From Stramonita haemastoma (taxonomy: Eukaryota > Mollusca > Gastropoda > Neogastropoda > Muricidae): a stretch of DNA of 64,000 nt. The notes under the pieces are model-generated. The model saw only the letters and a list, made by a program, of their open reading frames with translations. It was not told the origin of the DNA and searched no databases. Position 1 is the first letter of the stretch; every line of letters starts with the position of its first letter. Position numbers and translations under genes: made by a program. Location of the stretch: assembly GCA_030674155.1 (NCBI GenBank), contig CM060325.1, positions 17,692,870-17,756,869 on the forward strand, given 5' to 3'. Shown here piece after piece: positions 20,715 to 32,739 of this stretch.

Positions 20715-22185
20715 CTAGTCCTTTCTACAGTCAGCACCTCCAACACATGCACACAAGGCAGTACACTGCAAGCTGGCTTTGAAGCATTTACAGCATCCTC
20801 GACAGGCCAGCTTACAGCTGCAGTGGATCAGTTCTTGACAGGCTTCCTCTACCTGTGGCAGTGTAGTCCACACAGGTTTCCATCCATGATCCTGTTCTCT
20901 CTGCCACCATAGTCCAGGGCAAGGAGGGTCCTGTGCTTTCACCAAACACTGTCCCCAGATGTGACCACTTTGGTAGACTGCACGTAAGGTATGCTGCTGA
21001 AGTGCACCAAGAGTGGGTGGAATGTTCTCCAACTGCCGTCTTCCCTTTGTGAACATTCTTTTCCTGGCTTCATCAATGCTTTGCAACTCACAGGTCCTGT
21101 CATACAATAGAACAACAAATCGTTGAAGAACATCCATCATTGAGTTGGGTATGGGCAGGTGAGTAGCTGGTGGTTCCATCATGAGCAGGAAGGTGTCACT
21201 AACTTGTGGATATGCAGCCCATGTATTCCATGCTCTAGTCTTTCCTCTTCCAGAGAAGGACACACAGTCACACCCTGTAAATGCATGGAAGGCTGGCAAG
21301 GCTTTGGAGCACTTTGGACCAAGCTGAGTGGCAATTATGTGGGCTGCTAGATATTTAATGTGTTTTCCAACTCCAAGAGCAATCCACACTTCATTAACTG
21401 CAGTTAACTGGACACAGGCAACAGCAAGTACAACTACATTGGTATCCGTTGTCCTGATCAAGACTCTCTGCAGGCCATCTTTCACACAGTCATCCACATG
21501 TAGCATGAGACGAGTGTCTGCTTCCTCATGGGTACAAGGTTCTATTCTGCTGGTGTCTTTGCTAGATGAGCACAGTGTTTTCTCAGCACTTGTACAGATA
21601 AGGACCTCGCCATGGACTTCTGCTTTTTCCAAAAGAGTCTCTGCAATGAACCTGAACAGTTCAGTTTTGTTCTCATTTACCCGCAGAAAGCCTTGCCAGT
21701 TTCTTGGGATCTGTGCTGAAACCATAACCTCTCTTCGAACACCAGAACCTCACTTTTCCCTTGTAGCAGATTTCAAGCTGTCAGCCCTATAAACATCAAA
21801 AACAATGTCAATCCGAGATACTGCATCAAGCTGGCACATTATGTATGGCAAGACAATGACATCTACATACTCCTGAAAGGTAGTTGTCAGCTTTGGCGAC
21901 AGCATTTGGATGAGAACAGCACCATCAAAAAGCTTGGCATCCACTTGTGGAGTACTGTGAGGAATAGGGATGATGACTGTCTCATGAAGGATTTCTTGTG
22001 CAAAGTCTGAAGGAGTCTTTAACTCGACTGAGCTGCTTTCAATGGCATCATCTAGTACCTCATCAGGAATGGTTGTAGAATTGTCAGCAACTACACCAAA
22101 GTTGTCAGCAACTGCAGCAGGGACCTGATCAGTAAGTGAAGCTGAACAAGGATTGGCAAAGCAAGGTTTCTGGGCTTGAAGGCAG
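20715..22185 (-). pseudogene. Conserved invertebrate protein of unknown function (HEEADTR/FTGCD/Cys-cluster type), one in-frame stop
   Basis: One continuous minus-strand frame from about 22,180 to the stop at 20,715, broken only by TGA at 21,752-21,750. Upstream of it lie LFDGAVLIQML, TFQEYVDVIVLPYI and RIDIVFDVYRADSLKSATRE. Downstream (residues counted from the Met at 21,725) are PRNWQGFLRVNENKTELF near residue 7, THEEADTRLMLH at 65-76, RTTDTNVVVLAV at 91-102, LPAFHAFTGCDCVSF at 143-157 and a cysteine-rich end at 294-336 with CSCKLACRGCCKC and CTALCACVGGADC. I recall this motif order from many uncharacterised proteins in cnidarian, mollusc and fish genomes, often multicopy. Relatives usually have Arg after REK, so the stop fits a CGA-to-TGA change. 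TTDTN has Asn where relatives tend to have Asp. A pyrimidine-rich stretch and CAG near 22,170 could be a splice acceptor, with earlier exons further upstream. Whether the family is host or transposon-borne is unknown to me. Confidence 0.72.
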
Positions 22186-22540
22186 GAGATCAGATCATGG
22201 TTAAATAGTAAAAGTCTTATGATTTTAGCCAACTTCCATGTGTAAAACAACTACATACACTCTCACTGAACCAAATCAATAATTTAAGTTTAGTTTGTAT
22301 ACACAAATACAATTCCCTTATCAAAACTGTTTTTACCTTGATGAAATTAACAACTACTATCAAACACAAAAAGTCCAGACCACAACCTCCGGTACACAGA
22401 CAAAACCTTGTACCAACAGCCTGTAATACATTTTGAAGAGAAGGAGAAGAGGAGGGGGGAGGGAGAAGAAGAGGGTTGTAGTCCAAATGTTATAGTGTCT
22501 AAGGTGCACACTATAACACATACACAAAAGAAACACTGCG
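22186..22540. other. No recognised feature
   Basis: Sequence 5' of the coding remnant on its strand; 22,436-22,475 is GA-rich. No further exon with family motifs was recognised. Confidence 0.45.
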
Positions 22541-22543
22541 TAC

Positions 22544-22550
22544 GCACACA

Positions 22551-22631
<81 letters not shown>

Positions 22632-22636
22632 ACACA
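22544..22636. repeat. (CA)n microsatellite
   Basis: About 45 CA units. Confidence 0.97.
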
Positions 22637-23139
<503 letters not shown>

Positions 23140-23239
23140 TAGTAATAAAAAAAGAAAAAACAATATTTTCCAAGGGTAACAGAGTAAGCATTCAAATACT
23201 TTTTTTTTCGTCTGGGTCTTTCCCTGGTTACAGAATAGC

Positions 23240-23258
23240 ACCCCCCCCCCCCCCCAGA
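23240..23258. repeat. Poly-C run
   Basis: A run of about 16 C plus C-rich flanks. Confidence 0.9.
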
Positions 23259-23291
23259 CCTCCCGCCCCCCACCCCCTAAAAGACACACGC

Positions 23292-23388
<97 letters not shown>
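23292..23388. repeat. (TA)n/(GA)n compound microsatellite
   Basis: About 12 TA units (23,292-23,315) pass directly into about 36 GA units. Confidence 0.96.
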
Positions 23389-23389
<1 letters not shown>

Positions 23390-24194
23390 TTTTATCATAA
23401 TGGTGTACCATACTTTTGGCTAGGTTATCTAACATATAAGTGGCTGGTGGAGTCACACAAACAAGACAGTGTGGATGACTGAAAGTCACCGTGACCTGTA
23501 CGGCATCGTTGGCTTAAGTTATAAATACTGTTTACAAAAATCTTATACAAAAATGGTGAAATGGTAACTGATTAAAACAATATTGCAATGCAATTCTAAT
23601 CGTACTTCGTATCAGTAGCATCGTACTACTTCGCACCAGCAGCATCGTCATTTGAATGAAGACCGCTACGGTGCTCACGCAAAAAAAGGCTACCCAGTTA
23701 CACTTCTTCAGTTTAAAGATTTCGAAGTTTTCTTCGTTTTTATACGATTTTATGACAAACAGGGCATCTATTTTTTTAATTAATAGTATAAATTCACGAT
23801 AAAAGAATAGATATGGTAAAAGAAAAGTGTACAAAGTTAATGTTACGGCCTATGAAGTTCTTTTGCGCTAGGGGGGCAGTGGGAAAGTGTAACACCGCCC
23901 GCGCAGTGTGCCTCAGACGCTGATCGTCAGGGCTACTGGGTGTGGCTACTGGGTATGTGGGCCTGACTTATCTATGGTAAGCCAAAAGTGTCAAAATCGT
24001 CCTGTTCCAGCAGTGTTGCGTAACTTAATCGATCACTGTGTCTCCCAGGGGCACAGATTCATTGTTTCCCACGCGAATATTGTTCACTATGATAGTAGGT
24101 ATATGTATGCAACGTGGCTTCCCGTCACTGTCCAGGTCACTTAAAAAAATAATAGCTGCTCAGCTATCTGTGGCAGCTTAGTTAATTTCCATTT
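23389..24194. other. No recognised feature
   Basis: Unique sequence. 23,590-23,650 contains two near-copies of CGTACTtcGtaTCAGTAGCATCG. No supported gene. Confidence 0.5.
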
Positions 24195-24602
24195 CATTTG
24201 ATACCACTTTAGGTCATGGCAGATTTCTCTGCTGAAATTCGGGCTGCCATCCCTTGGGAAAGTTCGTTGCCACAAAAGCAGTGCCACCCAGTATTTCTTT
24301 TCTTTCTTTTTCTGTCGGCAACTTTTTTTTTCCTATCAGAGTAGCTTTTTTCTACAGAATTTTGCTAGTGACAACCCTCTTGTTGCTGTAGGTTCTTTTA
24401 CATGAGCTAAATAATTTTGTGTAATACACAGGAACTCAGTTTATCATCTCATCCAAAAGACTAGCACCTAGACCACCACTCATGGTCTAATGGATGGGGG
24501 AAAAGTTTTGGGCCCAAGCTGGTTCAAACCACCAGGCACACTTCTGACCTGGACTTTTTGCTTTCTAGGCAGGGCGTTACTTCTAGACCACCCATCCCAA
24601 CC
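24195..24602 (-). repeat. SINE family K, copy 2
   Basis: Read on plus: TACCACTTTAGGTCATGGCA, GATTTCTCTGCTGAAATTCG, CCTATCAGAGTAGCTTTTTT, 'CAGAATTTTGCTAGTGACAA', 'AAGACTAGCACCTAGACCAC', then the head (GGTTCAAACCACC and TCTAGACCACCCATCCC). Near full length and parallel to copy 1 at 2,475. Confidence 0.88.
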
Positions 24603-24639
24603 AGGCCATTTATTTATTTATTTTTTAAAAATTTCATTT

Positions 24640-25191
24640 ATTTTATTTTTTTATATCGAGGATAATGGAATAAGCATTCATGTGCTTTTTTTCATAAATA
24701 CCACTAGGGCGTTGGACTCGTAATCTACAGCTTTCGGGTTCGATCCCAGCTTTCGGATATGGTGTTGTGCCCTTGGAAAAGGCACTTTTACCGCTATTTT
24801 TTCACCCCACCCAGGTGTAAAAGGGGTACCACCCTTGTGTTGGGGGTTAAACCTGCGATAGACTGACGTCCTATCCAGGGGGGGGGGGGGGGGGGGTAGT
24901 CTATGACTCTCAGTCGCTTAACGCCACAGAAACCGGGATAAGCACCGGCCTGATGAGCCTTAGGCTCGGGACAGACTTTAACTTTTTTAACTAAGATGTT
25001 CTGCGCACACGGCCTGGGTTTACAGCCGGTTTACAGTCTCATCCAAAGGACTTTTGGGGAGAGTGGAGTCAGCACTGATGTTAACTCCAGGGGAAAAATA
25101 CTCACGAATGGGAGTCGAACTGGGTTGTCAAATTGCCAGCGCAATGTTCTGACCATTATGCTATCCCCTTCCCCCCCCCCCCCCCCCCCCC
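24640..25191 (-). repeat. SINE family C carrying a nested SINE E
   Basis: The C tail is at 24,640-24,700 (TATCGAGGATAATGGAATAA, GCATTCATGTGCTTTTTTTC). The C body resumes at 24,991 (AAGATGTTCTGCGCACAC, 'CAAAGGACTTTTGGGGAGAG', 'TCAGCACTGATGTTAACTCC') and ends in a tRNA-like head: B-box complement GGGAGTCGAACTGGG and A-box complement CTGACCATTATGCTATCCCC. About 110 bp of the C centre is absent at the insertion point. A 21-base C run (25,171-25,191) abuts the SINE 5' end. Confidence 0.88.
24703..24990 (+). repeat. SINE family E, full length, nested
   Basis: The head has A-box-like CTAGGGCGTTGGACTCGTAA and B box GGTTCGATCCC. It then runs 'CCCTTGGAAAAGGCACTTTT', CCCACCCAGGTGTAAAAGGG, GCGATAGACTGACGTCCTAT, an expanded run of 19 G at 24,878-24,896, 'CCACAGAAACCGGGATAAGC', CCGGCCTGATGAGCC and the GACAGACTTTAAC tail. 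The second copy at 19,034 is inverted and headless. Confidence 0.9.
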
Positions 25192-25199
25192 TATCTGGC

Positions 25200-25252
25200 C
25201 ATTAGATCAGATGTGCAATCCTCTGACCACTAGGCTATCCCACCCCCTCAAG
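25200..25252 (-). repeat. Extra tRNA-like SINE head
   Basis: The complement of CTGACCACTAGGCTATCCCA is a typical A-box head (TAGCCTAGTGGTCAG). It lies just beyond the C-run at the end of the previous SINE. No body follows, so it is a head fragment or the remnant of a head-duplicated SINE. Confidence 0.55.
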
Positions 25253-25755
25253 TTTCTGGTCCCCACTAGTCCATATTTTTACAGTCTAGGCTTTGTTTAG
25301 CCTGTTCTGTTGAGCCTTTGCATCTTTCTGCTGTTGACATGACAAATCGTGAATGTCAATCCTTTTGTTCCTACATTTTTTGTAACAGTCTCTCCCTTTA
25401 TTCATCAGTCCTTAGATCTATGCCTTCTGACACCGTTTGTCCTTTTTGCCAGGAGGTGGAATTCACTGATTAGAAAATGTGTCTTCTTTTTTTTCTTAAC
25501 TTTTATGCTGACTCTTTGGTATTTCCATATCTGATTGTTGGCTTCAAACTTTTTGAGGCTAATAGTCTAGTAGTTTGTTGTTGTTGAATATGCAAGTACT
25601 CAAGTTATTTTAGTGTCTCTTTTGAATGGCTGGTGTGGACTTCAAAAATAGTTGAAAACCTGGGAATAGATTTACTGTGCAAATATAATGTGACATTGAA
25701 AGGGGCACACCCTGACAGTTTATTTTTTAATACAAATGTATACATGTACTCTCTA
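25253..25755. other. No recognised feature
   Basis: T-rich unique sequence; no family match. Confidence 0.5.
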
Positions 25756-25757
25756 TG

Positions 25758-25774
25758 TCTCTGTCTGTCTGTTG

Positions 25775-25842
<68 letters not shown>

Positions 25843-25845
25843 ATC

Positions 25846-25914
<69 letters not shown>

Positions 25915-25915
25915 C

Positions 25916-25955
<40 letters not shown>

Positions 25956-25983
25956 TACACACACATCACACACACACACTCAC
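25758..25983. repeat. Compound (CTGT)n-(CT)n-(CA)n microsatellite
   Basis: About 16 CTGT units, then a CT array with a CATCT interruption, then CA with CACCA and CATA interruptions. Confidence 0.95.
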
Positions 25984-26079
25984 AACATTAACTCACTGAC
26001 TCACTCACACTTACACACAGTGATAGTAGTCTAGATACAAAATCATAAACCTATATAATCAGCATACTTATTTCTGGAT

Positions 26080-26150
26080 CACACACACACACACCACCAC
26101 CACCACCACCACCACCACCACCACCACCACCACCACCACCACCATCACCA
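26080..26150. repeat. (CAC)n trinucleotide repeat
   Basis: CA units followed by about 17 CAC triplets, then AAC-rich sequence to 26,185. Confidence 0.95.
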
Positions 26151-26244
26151 CCAACAACAACCAAAACAACAACAACAACAAACCCAGAAAACACAAACAG
26201 AGAAAGAAAACAAAAGGGAGGAGGGAAAGAAATGAAGACACCCC

Positions 26245-26460
26245 CCAACCTCGCGTGCATACACACACACTCACCCAGACTCCAGGACCACCCCTGAACA
26301 CTGCACAGCGCCCACTGGCACTTAGCTGTGTCAAAGTGGCCCTCTCCGGGGGCTCTCCATAATTAACAATAATGAAATTGCCCCCCAACCCCCCTGACAG
26401 GCTGGCCCACTGAGGAGAGAAAAGAGACGTGATTAAACTTTCAGACCCCGGGTAGCCCAG
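26245..26460 (+). repeat. Dispersed repeat family F, copy 3
   Basis: Near-identical to 16,890-17,105, including 'CTCCATAATTAACAATAATG' and 'CCCTGACAGGCTGGCCCACT'. Preceded by CA/CAC repeats and an A-rich link, as copy 1 is. Confidence 0.88.
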
Positions 26461-26730
26461 ATGCCGGTACTCTCTTCCTTCCTTGGTTGGCACTACCCTT
26501 TTACTCCCTTGACTGTTTGGCTTCTGGAGTGTGGCTAGGCTAGCTTCCATGGTGTTGCCTGCCTGCCCCCTGTCTGTCTGTCTTGTCTGTTGCTGGCTTG
26601 GCTGTGGGTCAAAGTATCAGTCAGTCCTTGGTCTATCAGGTCAGTGGTGGTGGTCAGTTACTTACTTCACATTCCTTTAGATGGTCTGCAGGACTGAGAA
26701 GAAAAAAAGAAAATCTATAAGGTAGAAGAA
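26461..26730. other. No recognised feature
   Basis: Unique CT/GT-mixed sequence with CTGTCTGTCT near 26,570. Confidence 0.5.
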
Positions 26731-27060
26731 TTTTTATTTTTTTTTTGGGGGGGTGCTTTTTGTTTGTTTGGTTAGTTGTTTTATTGTTTGTTTTTGTTTG
26801 TTTGTTGTTGTTTGTTGTTGTTGTTGTGTTGTTGTTTTTTTTTTTTTTTTTTTTTTTTTTTTGGTTTTTTTTTTTGGGGGGGGGGGCTTGGAGAGGAAGG
26901 AGATGGGAAGAAAGAGAATATTGGGACACTTTTTTTTTTAAAAGCTTCTTCTGTGTTGGTGTTCTCTGAACTTTAAGACACCCATTTTTTTTTAGTGACT
27001 GTCCCTTCTTTACTTGGGGTGGGGGGGGGAGAGGTGGGGTAGGGGGAAAGATTGGATGGG
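26731..27060. repeat. T/G-rich low complexity
   Basis: TTTG and TTG repeats (26,760-26,835), a T run of about 26 (26,836-26,861), G runs (26,875-26,887) and G-rich sequence near 27,020. Confidence 0.85.
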
Positions 27061-27364
27061 TTATGTGGTGTATTTTATTTGGTCCTTTGTTTAGAGGGGA
27101 GGGGGTGGACCAGATTGTTTTGTTGTCTGAAAAGTTGGGCTTTTTCATGTCTGAGTCATATTCTTTGCTAAAGAATCTGTATAATTTTTGGTGGTGTGTT
27201 GTTGTTGTTGTTGCTGAGTCTTCTGTGCATTAACAAGATTCAGCTGATAAACTGGGTTTTTTTTTTTAGAGTGATAAACTGACATAGAAAGGGAGCATTA
27301 AGCCTATTCATTTATGTTGTTTTCTGCAGTCAGCTATGAAGGCTATAATTATATCAGGAGTGGA

Positions 27365-27786
<422 letters not shown>

Positions 27787-28049
27787 ACAGACAGTGAAGA
27801 AAACCCCCATTCTCTTTGTGGACCACACAGCAGAAGCTGTCATTCAACTGTAGGCTACATCCCCCATACCTTCCACCCCAGCCACCCCCCCTCCTCCATC
27901 CATACCCCACCCCTTCACCACCCTGTGGAAGTTTTTCTCATTCCCCCCCCCTCCTCGCCCCCAGCAACGACAACAACATGACCATCATCGCCACCATAAC
28001 AAGCCCAACAACCGGCGCGAGCTGTCTGCTCACGTCACGTAGTGACCAC
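27787..28049. other. C-rich unassigned sequence
   Basis: CCACCCC-rich; no gene recognised. Confidence 0.5.
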
Positions 28050-28086
28050 CACCCCCCCACCTCCCCCCCCCCCCCCCCCCCCCCCA
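28050..28086. repeat. C-rich run with 23 consecutive C
   Basis: Pure C at 28,063-28,085, flanked by CACC. Confidence 0.9.
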
Positions 28087-28421
28087 CCCCACCCCTTTCC
28101 TCACTCATCTTCCTAGAGGGGCCTTTTCTATCATCACGTGATTGTGGGCACGAGGCGCGTTCCATGGCGGTGTAGCCTGTGTTGGAAACATGTGTTTAAG
28201 CCATTACCTACACCGGTTCGGGACGAGAATCTTCTCCCGGAGCACGTCAGGTCCAGACAACGGTTCAGACAGCAGGTCTGCTAACCTCGGGGAATAGAGA
28301 GAGAAAGAGAAAGAGAGAAAGCTCTGGAAAGGAAAGGGGGGGAGTACAGGAGGAGGCTTTTGGCAGCGTGGGCCAAAGGAGGTAGGCTGGGCCCCTAATC
28401 TTCTGCACGCGATTGTTCTAA

Positions 28422-28459
28422 GGGGGTGGGTAGGGGTAGGGTAGGGTGGGGAGGTTGGG
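28422..28459 (+). other. G-rich tract with quadruplex potential
   Basis: Seven G runs of three or more (GGGGGTGGG, TAGGGG, TAGGG, TGGGG and others) in under 40 bases. Confidence 0.6.
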
Positions 28460-29940
28460 TCCGTGGTCAGACGTGTGTGTGGTGGCAAGTTTCTGAGGGT
28501 GGAAGTTTGGCAGAATGAACTAGGTTACCTCTCCTACTGAGTCTGCAAACTGGGTTACCGGATTCCAGAACTGGAAAATACTTTTAGGGGGTATGAAAGG
28601 AATTGTGTTTGAAAGTGCGGTGGAAAGGTTGAGCAGACTGAAGAGTAGGGTTGGTTTTTTTGTTTACCTTTAGTTTTGCCATGATGTCTTCCAGTAAGTT
28701 TTAAGTTATTTGAAACAATTTTTTAAAACTTTTTTTTAATAAAGTTTTTTTTTCTATCAGGAGCTCTTAAGTTCATGTACACTTTTATTTAGTAGACAAT
28801 GCATTCCAAGTTTTGACTTGAATGTGGTTATAAGAAGAGGGACAAGTCCATCCCTCTTACGTCCTTTTTCTTACCACACTGCCATCGTATACGAGTTTAG
28901 TGGAAGCAAAAGCTTTCTCTATTGTGAAGTGAATTACTGTAAGAATGAACATGACCAAGATTTTGTATCATAGAAAAGAACATTCAAGTGTCTAAGGTTT
29001 CAAGCGCTACGATTAGTTTACTTAATTTTTTTAAGGAGAGTGAAAGAATGCTTTAAATGAGACAAGCAAATAAGCTTATGTGCTCGAGAGAAATTTTTAG
29101 AGAAAAAAAAAAAGAAAACTGGAGTCCCTTAAATCTATCTGCATTTGCCCAAAGGGTTTTCACCCCCCGAAAAAACACAAAGTTTTCATGCATCGGGAAG
29201 AACCTGATTCTGCAGTAATTAAAGCTTGTCGCAGCAAATAAGGGGTAACACAAGACATTTGAAATCTCCTTCTTGTCCACTACGTTTTGCTTTTATTCTT
29301 TTTTTTAAACAATCACCACCACCATCCTCTTCTTCTCCATCTCCTTCACTCACTCTCCTCAACTTCTCCCCCCCCCCCCACCTCCTCACCCCTTCTATCC
29401 ACATTCCCATTTGTTGGAGTGGGAAGGAGGTTGTGGGGGGAGGGGGAAGATGGGGTCACTAAATCTGGGCATGAAGACACGGACAGGAAGTAATCTTGAA
29501 GAGTTTTGAATGGAAAACACTTTGAATAATTCATCGCCCCAATCCTGTCAGCCAGCTTGCATGTTTGTGTCCGGCCGACAGGGGTACCCCCAATGGCAAA
29601 ACAAACGCCTCCAAGTTTTCAATGATTTAATCAGGTAAAAGCTCTCCTCCCCCTCCTCCTCCTACCTCTCCTCCTTCTCCATCCTCCCTCTGAAGATCAC
29701 TAGGTTCGAAGACGCTGTGGGAAGATGTTTTCGCCCCCTATAGAACCAGTGTGGCAGTGTCCTCTCTATTCAGGCAGGGCCCTAACCGCCCTAACCGTCA
29801 TATCAGGCTGATGGCGACCCGATCCCCCGTGATTGCGGGGCTGAAAGAGGGGTTGGCTTAGTCCAGGCATGACCCCCGCTCTCCTCCGCCTATTAGCGTA
29901 ATGCACGGGCCGCTGGCTAAAGACGTGAGGGGAACGTGAT
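28460..29940. other. No recognised gene or repeat family
   Basis: Mostly unique AT-rich sequence with T runs near 28,730, a C run at 29,369-29,379 and short CTC/CCT-rich patches near 29,310 and 29,645. No coding motif was seen. Confidence 0.5.
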
Positions 29941-29941
29941 G

Positions 29942-30130
29942 CCTGACCCCCACCCCCCCCCCCCCACCCCCTCCCCCCCCCCCCCCCAATCCCCTCCCTC
30001 TCTCCCCTCTCCCACTTGTTCTTCTTCATTTCCTAGGGGCTACTACACTCCTCCATCCCTGTCTTAGCTTCTGGGTTTTTGGAAAGTTTTTTTTACGGAG
30101 GGGGGGGGGGGTGGCAGGGGGGGGAGGGGT
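29942..30130. repeat. C runs then G runs
   Basis: C-rich 29,947-29,988 (runs of 11-15) and G-rich 30,100-30,127, about 110 bases apart. Confidence 0.85.
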
Positions 30131-30235
30131 TGGTTGCCCTCACCCCTCTTTCCCTGTTTCATAATTCCTTTGCTTTCATTGTATGAGAATGCGAGAGAGA
30201 GAGAGGTTTCTTGTTTTCTGCCACTGTCCGCCATT

Positions 30236-30238
<3 letters not shown>

Positions 30239-30334
<96 letters not shown>
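30239..30334. repeat. (CT)n microsatellite
   Basis: About 47 CT units with one CCT slip. Confidence 0.97.
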
Positions 30335-30404
30335 GTGGGATGTTAGGCAGAATTACATCCCTATAAAATATAGTAGACAGCGTAATTTATTTAGACTGTT
30401 TACT

Positions 30405-30672
30405 CATGGCGTCATGTTAACATCAGTGCTGACTCCACTCTCCCCTAAAGTCTTTCGGATGAGACTGTAAATCGAGGCCCCTTGTGCGAACGCACGCAGA
30501 ACATCTTGGGCACACGTTAAATCTTGTTCCGCTTTTCGTAAGAGTAGGCCATTGTGTGTGCCAGTGGGAACAGATGACAATATTTACAAAACTGCATACG
30601 CACGGGGACTGGGTGAAAAAAGCACATGAGTGCTTATTCCATTATCCTCGATATAAAAGAATAAATAAAAAG
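30405..30672 (+). repeat. SINE family C copy, 5'-truncated
   Basis: Starts within the body at 'GTTAACATCAGTGCTGACTC'. Contains AAAGTCTTTCGGATGAGACT, CGAACGCACGCAGAACATCT, TTCCGCTTTTCGTAAGAGTA, 'GGGAACAGATGACAATATTT' and 'CTTATTCCATTATCCTCGAT', and ends AAAGAATAAATAAA. This is the cleanest body sequence of family C. Confidence 0.92.
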
Positions 30673-30910
30673 TCATCCTGAAGTTCTGTGCAGCCTCACT
30701 TTATATTTTGTGTAAAGCTTTTAGAATTAGAGATATCTAGCTTGGTATCTTAATGCCATATTGTTTGTAATTGACATTGTTGTTGTTATAAAATAAGATT
30801 TTGTTGTTGTTGCTTTTGCTGTTATCCTTCACCAAAATACTGAGGAGTTCGGCAACCCCCTTATGTATAGGCAGGTCAATGGTCTATTTGTAAATAACTC
30901 GTCCATTTCG
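30673..30910. other. No recognised feature
   Basis: TTG-rich unique sequence. Confidence 0.5.
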
Positions 30911-30911
30911 A

Positions 30912-31605
<694 letters not shown>

Positions 31606-31609
31606 GACT

Positions 31610-31895
31610 GGAAAACCATGTTTCCCTAAGTCCCTGTTTTATTCCACTGCTCACGTCGCCGCGCCAGAAGCAAGCTGGGGCCTAACGATTGCTGCTTTTG
31701 CAGCTGACGAATACGAATGACAAAATCGGTTGTCGGTAAACAAAATCAGACGTGATTTGCCCTCTGCGGGGAAAGGGAAGAAAAAGACCAGGGAAGCTAG
31801 CTAGCTGGGACTTGGCGGCAGCAGAAAGCGCTTTCTTTGCTCTGCCCTTCCTCCTGCAGATCAATGGCAAATTGCGCGCAACAAAAAACAAAGGA
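31610..31895 (+). repeat. Dispersed repeat family H, copy 1
   Basis: 'GAATACGAATGACAAAATCG', GTTGTCGGTAAACAAAATCA and GACGTGATTTGCCCTC form the shared core. The 5' part GCGCCAGAAGCAAGCTG and TGCTGCTTTTGCAGC match 37,095, and the 3' part GATCAATGGCAAATTGCGCG matches 37,285 and 47,415. Class unknown. Confidence 0.8.
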
Positions 31896-32550
31896 GGCGT
31901 ATTTTTCTTTTGTCTTTTGATTATTTTTTGTTTTGTTTTTTTTGTTGGTCTACTTGGTCTTCCTCCTTTTTTTGTGTTGTTTGTTTGATTTTTTTTGTTT
32001 TTGGTTTTGTTTTTGGTTGTTGTTTTTTTAGCTTATTTGGGGAGGGTTTTTTTGTAAGACAACTTTAAAAAAGGAAAAAAAAAAAAGAAAGCTAACAAAA
32101 CCAGAGAGCTGATTTGGGTTCGGTTTTTTTTTTTCGTTGATTGTGTAGTTCATGTTCCTTAATTCTGAAAAACAAAGGGTTTTTTTTCTTTGCTTTTGTG
32201 TTCAAGACAGGAGAAATTAAAGTGCAGGACGAAGTCGAGTGTGTTTCTTTATTGTAAAAAATCCAAACTGTTCTTCTTCTCCTTCTCTTGTTTGCTTTAC
32301 ACTGTCAGATGTGTCTGGGCAAAAATAATGGCATGTCCTTTCCAGCTCCTCTCCTAAGACCGGCACTCTTGGTTTGGTGTTTTTTTTTTTCATCTTGCCA
32401 ATTTGTTTTCTTTTCGTGATTTTTTTAAAATTTGTTATTTCGTCTGTGAAAAGTGGTGAATCTGTTTATCAAAACTTTAGTTTTCAAAATTACTAAGTAA
32501 ATTTTAAAGCTAATTAATCCACTCACCCCCTTTTTCTTTTTTTTTTTAAT
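31896..32550. other. T-rich unassigned sequence
   Basis: Many TTTTTG and GTTTTT runs; no gene or family match. Confidence 0.5.
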
Positions 32551-32551
32551 G

Positions 32552-32554
<3 letters not shown>

Positions 32555-32629
<75 letters not shown>
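32555..32629. repeat. (CT)n microsatellite
   Basis: About 37 CT units. Confidence 0.97.
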
Positions 32630-32631
<2 letters not shown>

Positions 32632-32651
32632 TTTCCATTCCATATAATGTG

Positions 32652-32739
32652 AAAGACAATTTACTGGGAAAGATGCTTTTTCTTGTATTTTTGTCATCTT
32701 TTTCTGGTTTATTTCCAGCTTTCCCGGTAAATTGTCTTT
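32652..32739. repeat. 21-bp inverted repeat (hairpin)
   Basis: AAAGACAATTTACTGGGAAAG at 32,652-32,672 is the reverse complement, with one mismatch, of 32,719-32,739; the spacer is 46 bases. No matching arms were found elsewhere in the window. It could be a fold-back RNA hairpin or the ends of a tiny element. Confidence 0.85.

Noticed and set aside
28422..28459. Telomere-like repeat (TAGGG)
   Set aside because: Only a few irregular TAGGG units; no TTAGGG array.
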